From assembly GCA_031257075.1 (NCBI GenBank), contig JAIRPM010000154.1:1-8099 (forward strand): a stretch of 8,099 nt of DNA, read 5' to 3'. Under the pieces are notes generated by a model that was given only the letters and a program-made list of their open reading frames with translations, had not been told where the DNA came from and made no database searches. The position numbers and the translations under genes are program-made. This document shows positions 1 through 6,500 of this stretch, in pieces; position 1 is the stretch's first letter; every line of letters begins with the position of its first letter. The stretch comes from Spirochaetaceae bacterium. Its GTDB lineage: Bacteria > Spirochaetota > Spirochaetia > Treponematales > Breznakiellaceae.

Positions 1-110
1 CCGTTCCCAGAAGCGTCCCGACGCCAAGGTTTTATTCTCTCGCAAATCCCCCCCCCCCCCCCATCAACAGCGAAGGCGCCGGCAAGTATTACCATGCCTA
101 ATTTTTTTAT
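1..110 (-). CDS. N-terminal fragment of a predicted exported protein, with ATA start and in-frame G15 tract (runs off left edge)
   Basis: Function is not recognisable; only about 36 codons are inside the window. A strong Shine-Dalgarno AGGAGGA (121-115) is followed by four bases and then the frame ATA AAA AAA TTA GGC ATG, giving (I/M)KKLGMVILAGAFAV. Two lysines followed by a short hydrophobic stretch look like a signal peptide. The spacing from Shine-Dalgarno to ATA equals that of the well-supported gene starting at 1506 (AGGAGGA, four bases, ATG AAG AAG), so I take ATA 110-108 as the initiation position; one G-to-A change would explain it. Fifteen G follow (five Gly codons), then ICERIKPWRRDASGN to the edge, without a stop. 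A tract one G longer also stays open (DLRENKTLASGRFWER), while one G shorter stops after FARE. The internal ATG at 95 lies 19 bases from the Shine-Dalgarno and would remove the lysines, so it is a poorer start. The gene may be intact, phase-variable, or a pseudogene. Confidence 0.5.
   Translation of the reverse strand, partial: MKKLGMVILAGAFAVDGGGGGICERIKPWRRDASGN
48..62. repeat. Homopolymer tract, 15 C on + (15 G on the coding strand)
   Basis: Fifteen consecutive C on the plus strand (48-62) lie inside the presumed coding start of the leftmost gene, right after its signal-like sequence. Runs of this length slip during replication, and poly-G tracts cause expression switching in Treponema pallidum tpr genes (family knowledge). 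The exact length could also be a sequencing or assembly artefact. Confidence 0.9.
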
Positions 111-114
111 GTTG

Positions 115-121
115 TCCTCCT
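115..121 (-). promoter_or_regulatory. Strong ribosome binding site for the leftmost gene
   Basis: AGGAGGA on the minus strand, four bases before ATA (110-108). It matches in sequence and spacing the site of the gene starting at 1506, and it is the main reason for choosing ATA as the initiation position rather than the ATG at 95. Confidence 0.65.
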
Positions 122-260
122 GCGCACTTTGCGGTGTTCATGGCCGCCGCTAAACGCTGAAAATTGATTTTGGGCCAATTTACCTCTTGTGCCAATTATC
201 CACAAATAAATAATTCTTGTGATTTTTTGCACAAAACAAGCGTTAAGGCTAAAAATAGGG
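122..260. other. AT-rich intergenic region upstream of the leftmost gene
   Basis: No coding region is supported here. It holds the two TTGTG/CACAA dyads, a direct repeat GCCAATT (174-180 and 191-197, 17 bases apart) and the likely but not clearly resolved promoter of the leftmost gene. The neighbouring gene's terminator bounds it on the right. Confidence 0.6.
187..234. promoter_or_regulatory. Two similar dyads (TTGTG-N8/9-CACAA), probable operator region
   Basis: Two inverted repeats with identical arms sit 30 bases apart: TTGTG at 187-191 with CACAA at 201-205 (9 between), and TTGTG at 217-221 with CACAA at 230-234 (8 between). The second contains TGTGA-N6-GCACA, one base from the Crp consensus TGTGA-N6-TCACA. 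They lie about 80-125 bases upstream of the presumed start of the leftmost gene, in an otherwise gene-free AT-rich stretch (122-260). Only weak -35/-10 candidates are present here, for example TTGTGG and TAAATT on the minus strand with 17 between. A dimeric regulator of the Crp/Fnr type is a reasonable but unproved reading. Confidence 0.4.
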
Positions 261-322
261 CGAAAAAAAACCCGCCGTGCGGGCGGGTTTTTTTTCGAGG
301 CTGTCTTTGGAGAGACAACCTC
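261..322 (-). terminator. Tandem-hairpin intrinsic terminator after the MA-like/TPR gene (second hairpin could work in both directions)
   Basis: Downstream of the TAA at 336-334, the minus-strand RNA first meets a 10-bp hairpin (arms 322-313 and 306-297, loop of six). Its only non-Watson-Crick pair is G-U on the minus RNA, whereas the plus strand would have a C/A mismatch. It then meets a perfect inverted repeat of 16 bases (297-282 and 276-261, five-base loop) made of CG, eight A, CCCGCC and their complement. This places a CCCGCC/GGCGGG stem directly before eight U, a classical Rho-independent terminator. Because the A-run mirrors the T-run, the second hairpin should also stop plus-strand transcription. 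Confidence 0.9.
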
Positions 323-333
323 AAATGCCTCTG

Positions 334-1506
334 TTAACGCAGCCTGATAATAATACTATCAGCGCGTTCACGGTAACGTTCCGGCGAAACGCGGGCGGCT
401 TCCTGCAAATAGTTGACTGCTTCGTCACTGCGGCCCGCAGTCGCGGCGTTAATTCCAAGCGCGTAACTTACCAAAGCAAGGTCCGCGCCGTACTGCACCG
501 CTGAGCGGTAATAGCGCTCGGCAAGGTCAAAATTTTGCTGTTCATAGGCAAGCAAACCCAGATAATAGTAGGGCGCGTAGTGGGTTGGCTTTTGGTAGAG
601 CGCCATCAGGAAAAAATTCTCGGCTTCTGTCCAATTTTTGCTTGTGTACGATTCCTGCCCTGCCTGTACCAATTCGGCAAACGTCTTGCGGCTTGCAATG
701 TAGGCATTGTAGTCGCTGGTGATACTTTGCAGAGTAGTAAAACCGATGAGTTCGTTTAACACGGCCTGCGCGTTATCACCTGCGGACTTAGCGGCATCGA
801 GCACTTTGAACGAATCGGTAAGAGACCGGAAATAGTCACCTGAACCGCCATTGTTTAAAAAGAACGAAACCACCGCCCAAGAAACCGGCTGGAAGTATTC
901 CGGCGCGCCCTTGATGTCGGCAAGGAAAACCTGCTCCAGAGACGGATGCTGGTTGCCCAGATTTTTTACCGTTTCAAGCCACGACAGGTTTTCTTCATAG
1001 CGAAGTTCACGGGATTCTTTGTCATACTTCAACGTATTGAAGTAGATGGCAAATCCTTCCCGCATCCATGTCGGCGGATACGGAATAAAAGCCCGCAAAT
1101 ACTGAATGAAGGCTTGATGCGGCAGCATACGCGCCTCTTCGGCGCTGCCCCGGTGAACAACCAGTTCGCGTTTATCCGCCTGGTTATAGTGGAGATACAC
1201 CGCCCCATCGCGTGTTGACCCCAACTTCGCCTTCACATAGTCATCGTATGCCGTTTTGTCGGTAAAAGCGATGACTTTCAACGGTCCGGTTAGCGTATCG
1301 CGATTAAACCGGAATAAACGGTTGTAAACCTCGAAACGCTCCTCTAGTTCCCGGCAAAGAGTTTCCGCATCGTAACTCCCCCCGTCAGATACGACTTCAA
1401 ACAGCTTTGTGCTAATCGTAGCTCTTGCCGGACTGACCCTGCTTTGTGCCATTACCGGCGCCAGAACCAGCGCCGCTAAAAGCACAATTCCAATGTACTT
1501 CTTCAT
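334..1506 (-). CDS. Exported peptidase-MA-like (catalytically degenerate) protein with C-terminal TPR repeats
   Basis: A 390-residue protein beginning with a clear signal peptide (MKKYIGIVLLAALVLAPVMA, probable cleavage after AQS or nearby), so periplasmic or envelope-located. Residues about 35-260 resemble the peptidase-MA-like (gluzincin) fold: a cystatin-like opening, then LPHQAFIQYL (128-137) where HExxH should be, and WMREGFAIYF (147-156) carrying the third-ligand glutamate E150. The first His (H130) is kept, but the catalytic Glu is Gln131 and the second His position is Ile134, so zinc proteolysis is unlikely. Residues about 275-376 form three TPR units with typical A/G/Y/L spacing (for example YYYLGLLAYEQQNFDLAERY), implying protein binding. 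Start chosen at ATG 1506: AGGAGGA (1517-1511) stands four bases upstream. It has its own promoter (1598-1570) and terminator (322-261), so it is probably a single-gene unit. Role is inferred as a scaffold in envelope assembly; no named homologue is claimed. Confidence 0.9.
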   Translation of the reverse strand: MKKYIGIVLLAALVLAPVMAQSRVSPARATISTKLFEVVSDGGSYDAETLCRELEERFEVYNRLFRFNRDTLTGPLKVIAFTDKTAYDDYVKAKLGSTRDGAVYLHYNQADKRELVVHRGSAEEARMLPHQAFIQYLRAFIPYPPTWMREGFAIYFNTLKYDKESRELRYEENLSWLETVKNLGNQHPSLEQVFLADIKGAPEYFQPVSWAVVSFFLNNGGSGDYFRSLTDSFKVLDAAKSAGDNAQAVLNELIGFTTLQSITSDYNAYIASRKTFAELVQAGQESYTSKNWTEAENFFLMALYQKPTHYAPYYYLGLLAYEQQNFDLAERYYRSAVQYGADLALVSYALGINAATAGRSDEAVNYLQEAARVSPERYRERADSIIIRLR

Positions 1507-1510
1507 TTTT

Positions 1511-1517
1511 TCCTCCT
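1511..1517 (-). promoter_or_regulatory. Strong ribosome binding site (AGGAGGA)
   Basis: AGGAGGA on the minus strand lies four bases before ATG 1506-1504. It fixes the start of the MA-like/TPR gene and places the signal peptide at the N terminus. Confidence 0.85.
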
Positions 1518-1569
1518 ACTCTGAGGGAATCTCATAAAAGCCCCTTCAACTTACTTAAGATTTGTATCA

Positions 1570-1598
1570 AGTATACTACATTTCTAAAATTTTGTCTA
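1570..1598 (-). promoter_or_regulatory. Near-consensus sigma-70-type promoter of the MA-like/TPR gene
   Basis: On the minus strand TAGACA (1598-1593, five of six to TTGACA) and TATACT (1575-1570, five of six to TATAAT) are separated by exactly 17 bases. The -35 lies inside the last codons of the upstream P-loop gene, and the -10 begins one base past its TAG stop (1578-1576). Start of transcription is expected near 1563, giving a leader of roughly 57 bases before ATG 1506. Confidence 0.7.
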
Positions 1599-2457
1599 TA
1601 ATGATACTCACGTTTTCGACCAAAATTCCAGTAAAATGTTCGATATTTTCGATAATATATGTCCGCAGCCCCAGAATCGTGTTTTGCAACTCGGTTCCCA
1701 GGGGGATGTCGAGCGTAATAATCACACGATATCCCGTTTCTACAGGCTTTATTTCGATTTTTCGAGCCTTGAATTTAGAATTATACTCATCAACGCAATT
1801 TTGCACCATAAGGGTAAGAGCGCGCGAAGAAATGGCAAGTTTGTTCGGACGTGAATAGAGCGGCGTTACCAGTGATTTTTCATGCGATTCGGGAACGGTA
1901 AAGGCCCCGGATATTGTTTTTTTCCTGAAAATACGGATAGCATCGTAAAAAATGCCCGGATAGGTGCGTTTTACCTCCGCGCCGGGCGCGGGAATGACAT
2001 GTTTCCCTTCAACGTAGCGCAAGCGTTTTGCGTTTTCAATGTCTTTTTGGCTTGAAACTTCTTCGATTTTGATGATTTTTGAGGGAAGCGGCAGTTGCAG
2101 CCGCGCCGCTATCTTGTTTACCATTTTGTCTGAGGTGCCCAAAATAAGAATGCGGTGGAAATGCTCGGACTGCAAAACGCGGGCAACTTCATCGCGGCGG
2201 CTTTTATCGTCAAAAAGAGCGGCTTTTACGGCAGCCATAAACGTTTTTTCTTCTTTTGCCGAATGTCCCGCCCGTATCCGCGCATTATGGATAAGAAGGC
2301 CGTCATCAATGATAAAATCAATGCGGTTTTTACGGGCGACAAACTTTGCCTGAAAACTTTTTCCGGTGCCGCTCGGGCCGACCAGCGCGTAGGTTTTAAG
2401 AGTCCGGGAATGGAAGACAAAATCAAACAGCATCGCCTTATCGTGAGGAAACAGCAT
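1576..2457 (-). CDS. P-loop NTPase with C-terminal Asp23/Gls24-like domain
   Basis: A 293-residue cytoplasmic protein with no signal peptide or membrane segment. Residues 22-35 hold a Walker A loop, TYALVGPSGTGKSF (GPSGTGKS, 27-34), after a beta strand; IDFIIDDGLLI (46-56) and HRILILGTSD (101-110) are hydrophobic strands typical of a P-loop core. From about 200 to the end, residues such as LAISSRALTLMVQN, ETGYRVIITLDIPLG and VENVSIIIDKI follow the pattern of Asp23/Gls24 (alkaline-shock, envelope-stress) domains. The arrangement ATPase plus Asp23-like is the inference; the P-loop is seen directly, the domain assignment rests on pattern only. ATG 2457 is 19 bases beyond the lgt stop, with a weak purine-rich site (GGAAAACGG) upstream, so it probably depends on lgt transcription. 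Substrate and partner are unknown; a role in envelope stress or membrane homeostasis is a guess from the domain and the lgt neighbour. Confidence 0.85.
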   Translation of the reverse strand: MLFPHDKAMLFDFVFHSRTLKTYALVGPSGTGKSFQAKFVARKNRIDFIIDDGLLIHNARIRAGHSAKEEKTFMAAVKAALFDDKSRRDEVARVLQSEHFHRILILGTSDKMVNKIAARLQLPLPSKIIKIEEVSSQKDIENAKRLRYVEGKHVIPAPGAEVKRTYPGIFYDAIRIFRKKTISGAFTVPESHEKSLVTPLYSRPNKLAISSRALTLMVQNCVDEYNSKFKARKIEIKPVETGYRVIITLDIPLGTELQNTILGLRTYIIENIEHFTGILVENVSIIIDKILEM

Positions 2458-2476
2458 TTTACAGCCGTTTTCCGCG

Positions 2477-3535
2477 TTACTTTAGTTTTTTGCGCTGATT
2501 TTTGCGTTTATTACGCAAGGCATTCCCTGTGCCGCCCGCGGCAGCGCTCTCGGGAGCTGTGCTGCCTTCTACCGGAGGCTTCAGCACATAAGAAAAAGCG
2601 CTGCCGGGAACGCGGGCCGACACAAACCAGATAAGCCCACCGGCGGCTACCATACCAAGGCATAGCAACTGGCCTGTCGAAAGGCTGGTGAGCGGGTGCG
2701 CGTAGGCAAGAGGCAGGTCGTTTGGCGCAAATTGAATTCGGTAGCCCAGGTCGGAATCGGGCTGGCGGAAATATTCAATAACAAAACGGATGAGGCCGTA
2801 TCCGGCAATATACAGGCCGGCGCAAAAACCTTTGAAAGGGCTTTTCTTACGGATAAGCCATATTACCGCCCACAGAAAAATCCCTTCGAAAAATGCTTCG
2901 TAGAGTTGGGACGGATGGCGGGGCAGATTTACCATCATCGTTTGCCCGGAGACGGTTATGCCCGTTTGTTCGGCAATTTTTGCCACCCAGTCCTGGCTAA
3001 GGGGCAAGGTTTCGGCATGGGGGAACAGCATCCCGGCAGGAGACACCGTTGCGCGGCCATAGAGTTCGGCGTTTATAAAGTTGCCGATACGCCCAAATGT
3101 ATAGCCGGCCGGTATCGAACCGCCGAACATATCGGCAATATCGCGGACATCATGTTTTTTTACAATGCTCCAGAGAAGAAAGCCGGATATACAGCCGATA
3201 ACGCCGCCATGGTAACTCATCCCTTGCAGGCCGGTGAAACGCCCGTTGCGGAACGGCCAGAAAACAAGCCAGGGCTCGCGTTGATAGATGCGCGAAGATT
3301 CGTAAATAATAACAGAAAAGAGCCGTGCGCCCAAAATCAGTCCTAAAATTCCCCAGAAAAAAAGGCTGGTAAGGTTGTCCTCACTGAGGGGATAACCGCG
3401 TTCACGTACCTGTTTGCGGTAAAAATAGTAAGCAACCGCAAAGGCGACAATATACATTAAACCGTACCAGCGGAAAGGAAGCCCCGGAAAAATTTCCGGC
3501 TTTAGCCATTCCGGGTATTTGATATACAAGGGCAT
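2477..3535 (-). CDS. lgt: Phosphatidylglycerol-prolipoprotein diacylglyceryl transferase
   Basis: Lgt moves a diacylglyceryl group from phosphatidylglycerol to the lipobox cysteine of prolipoproteins, the first step of lipoprotein maturation, in the inner membrane. The 352-residue protein shows the family landmarks in order: FRWYGLMYIVAF (21-32) in the first membrane segment, MSYHGGVIG (106-114) with H109, the Lgt signature GRIGNFINAELYGR (148-161) with the conserved R149 and N152/N155, RHPSQLYEAFFEG (206-218), and LIRFVIEYFRQPD (248-260) with the conserved second arginine R250. Several hydrophobic segments are evident (about 22-40, 57-78, 107-126, 218-228, 236-254, 286-306). An insertion at about 162-200 and a Lys/Arg-rich tail (RNKRKNQRKKLK) make it longer than the roughly 290 residues of the Escherichia coli enzyme. 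ATG 3535 gives the usual short N terminus; no Shine-Dalgarno precedes it. It overlaps nothing, and the next gene starts 19 bases after its stop. Confidence 0.97.
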   Translation of the reverse strand: MPLYIKYPEWLKPEIFPGLPFRWYGLMYIVAFAVAYYFYRKQVRERGYPLSEDNLTSLFFWGILGLILGARLFSVIIYESSRIYQREPWLVFWPFRNGRFTGLQGMSYHGGVIGCISGFLLWSIVKKHDVRDIADMFGGSIPAGYTFGRIGNFINAELYGRATVSPAGMLFPHAETLPLSQDWVAKIAEQTGITVSGQTMMVNLPRHPSQLYEAFFEGIFLWAVIWLIRKKSPFKGFCAGLYIAGYGLIRFVIEYFRQPDSDLGYRIQFAPNDLPLAYAHPLTSLSTGQLLCLGMVAAGGLIWFVSARVPGSAFSYVLKPPVEGSTAPESAAAGGTGNALRNKRKNQRKKLK

Positions 3536-3560
3536 GCCGCAAGTATACCGGATATGCGGC
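3536..3560 (-). promoter_or_regulatory. Inverted repeat and -10-like box touching the lgt start codon
   Basis: On the minus strand GCCGCA (3560-3555) and TGCGGC (3541-3536) form perfect 6-base arms around 13 bases that contain TATACT (3547-3542). The right arm ends immediately before ATG 3535, and no Shine-Dalgarno is present. If TATACT is a -10 box, transcription would begin at or near the ATG (a leaderless message); only poor -35 candidates exist (for example TGTTTC at 17 bases). In a message from upstream, the arms would instead form a hairpin against the start codon. Confidence 0.35.
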
Positions 3561-3587
3561 GGTTGAAACAGGGGAGGGTTCAGTACT

Positions 3588-6500
3588 TCAAGCAGTCAAA
3601 TTGAGGATAGTTTGAATTTCCGCCGCCGCCCGGTCGTAATCGAATTCGGTTATTTTTGCCTGAATCGACGGGGCTGCTTTTTCCCATAGTTCCTTCATCG
3701 AAGCATCGTCCGGTTCGATTTTTACAAGTTGTTCTATAAGGCGCTCCGACTCATCGCTGTTAAATTTGAAAGCCGCCTCATGCAATTCCTGTAATTTTTT
3801 AATAAAGGTAGCGGGTGAAATAGCGGTTTTGGCATCGCCGGGTTCTTCATGCGCGAGGGCTGTTTTTTTGAGCGCTTCATGGAACGCGGTTAAACCTTCG
3901 CAGAGGGCGGCGGTTTTAGCGCGGCAAAACGGGTAATTGCCTTCTTTGACGGCCATCTCCAGTTCCCGCGCGCGCTGCGAAAGGGGGGCGTTGCCGATGG
4001 TTGCCAGCACGCCTTTTACCGCATGTACTTTGATGCCGTAATCTTCCCAACTTTCGCTTTGCATAGCGGCATAAATTCCGTTGACGTATCCGTTAAATTC
4101 GGAAACAAATTGTTTAAGCACTTTGATTAAATTCTCTTCGGTGCGTACATGTTCGAGCGCGGATGGTACATCTATATCGTTAATCTGCGCGATTTCCTGC
4201 CGCAACTGCCGGCGCGCCTGTACGCCATATTCAGGCGCGGCAACGGCATAATGTTTGCTTATTTGTTTTTCCGCGGGGATGGCTGCTCGCAGCGCTTCGT
4301 CCATTTTTTTTATATCGATTGGTTTGACAATATAGTCCGTAAAGCCGTTCTCCAAAAAAATTTCGCGCATTCCGATAATGGCATTGGCGGTAAACGCGAT
4401 GATGGGAATTGTATTGAAGATGTCGCCGTAGCCTTCAAGGGCAAGCGCGCGGACAGCCTGCGCCGTTTCGATGCCGTCCATACCGGGCATCATGTGGTCG
4501 ATAAAGAGCGCGTCAAAATATTCGTCTTTTTGGGCAAGTTCTTTTATCAGCGTTATAGCGTCTTGACCGGAAAGGCTGGTATTTACGCGCATCTGGTAGG
4601 GCGCGAGCAGGCCTTCGGCGACAACCAGATTGGTGAGGATATCATCAACAATAAGAATGCGTGCGCCGGGCGCAGCAAATCCGAAAGTGGTGTGTTCGGG
4701 TTCGTCTTTGTCAGCCGATTTGCTGTTATTCAATATATTGGCGATGGATATGGCATGCGCGGGCAGCGGAATAACCACATCCGCATAGATGCCGCTTGCA
4801 TCTCCAAGCGCGGCTATTTTTGCCTGCGCGTTTGTCTTTTTAATTAAATCATAAGCGCTTTCGTACAACGGCGAAGCGGCAAAGAGCCAATTGTACCGCC
4901 CGTCCGCCAATTCTGTTTTCAACTGCTGATAGCTGCTTACCACAGTGCAAAATACATTTAAGTCATCCATACAGCGTTTTAGTGATGCCGCATAGCGTTC
5001 CCGCGCTTCGTAGAGGAGTACCCTTTTTTCGGCGGCGTTTTCGACAACGGCGATGCGTTGTTCTTCTTCGACAATCTGCGGAATGGTAAAGGTAAAACAA
5101 CTGCCTTCGCCGTACACGCTTTCCACGGTAATAGTGCCGTTCATTGCATGAGCGAGATTGCCGGCTATAGCAAGCCCGAGCCCGGTGCCTTCGATATTAT
5201 GGTTGCGTTCTATATCAACTTGTATAAATTCGCCGAATAATTTTTCGGTGTCTTCCGGCTTTATGCCGCGCCCTGAATCGGTTACTTTTACTTCAATAGT
5301 GATATAGTTATTGTCTCCGGCCTCTTGGCGGGCGGCGGTAATATCAAGGGCTACATAGCCTTTGTCGGTGTACTTTGCGGCATTATTCAAAAGATTGAGC
5401 ATAATCTGCCGTATGCGTGTTACATCGCCTGTAAGCCGCTGGGGTATGCCGCTTGATATATTCACGGTAAATATCAGTTGTTTTTCCCTCAGCCGCAGGC
5501 GTATAATATTTATGACATCATTTATCAGGCTTGCAAACAAATACGGCGCGTTGACGATTTTCAGATTGCCTGATTCTATTTTGGAAAAATCCAAAATATC
5601 ATTGATAAGCGATAAAAGGTTTGCGCCCGCCTGCTGAACGCCGGAAGCGTATTCACGTATGCGGGGTGAAATGTTTTCGCGGAGGATAAGTTCGCTCATG
5701 CCGGTTATCGCGTTCATAGGCGTACGGATTTCATGGCTCATGCGGGCAAGAAACGCGCTCTTTGCCTTGTTTAAATTTTCCGCGCGGCGCAGCGCGTTTA
5801 TATTGATGATGCCGCCTATAATTTTACTAGGGAGGCCGTCTTCCCATTCGGCGGCATAACCGTAAGCCTTTGTCCACAAATACTCGCCGTTTTTGCCGCG
5901 CACCCGCACCTCGGCCTGATAACTGTTAGAGATACCTTTCAGGCACAAATCAAGGCTTTCGCTCCGTTTGGCGCGGTCTTCGGGATGTATCAATTCAATG
6001 TAGTAATAGGGGGCCGTTGGATTTTCGCGCGGTTCGAAACCGAATCCTTTGATTTCGCCTTCACGGTATCCCAATTCGCGGAGCAGGTGAATGCTTGCCG
6101 AATCGAGGCTGTCTTGTATCACATCCCATTCAAAATACGCAAGATGCGACATTTCAGCGACTATATCCATATGTTCTTTGTACTGCGCGAGTTTCGCGGC
6201 GCTTTCCAGCGCGCGCATTTCGGCCTGTTTGGAATCGTCAATATTGAGTATCGCGCCCCGGACAATTTCAATCCCGTTTTCTTTGTCATATTCAGCAAGG
6301 TAGCCCGACGCGATTACCCATACATAATCGCCTTTTTTGTTTAGCAGGCGGAATTCTTTTCTAAAGTGCCTGATAGTCTGCCGCATATAATCGTCAATTA
6401 CATTCAAAAGAATGTACCGGTCTTCGGGATGAATAATTCCAATAAAGGTGCCGGCAGGGAATGCGTCAATGTTTTTGTTTTTGATATATTCAGGAATGTA

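Noticed and set aside
42..95. A lipobox cysteine (GGIC) in the leftmost protein
   Set aside because: The residues before Cys (GGI) do not fit a bacterial or spirochaetal lipobox, and the Cys appears only in the present frame of the G15 tract.
2155..2634. Plus-strand open frame of 159 codons across the lgt/P-loop gene junction
   Set aside because: It is antisense to the ends of two well-supported genes and shows no domain features.
2696..3346. Plus-strand open frame of 216 codons opposite lgt
   Set aside because: It lies wholly antisense to a gene with all Lgt signature motifs, has no recognisable domain and no ribosome binding site of note.
4149..4847. Plus-strand open frame of 232 codons opposite the kinase
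   Set aside because: It is the complement of the receiver and Hpt coding region, whose motifs are clear on the minus strand; composition is that of a shadow frame.
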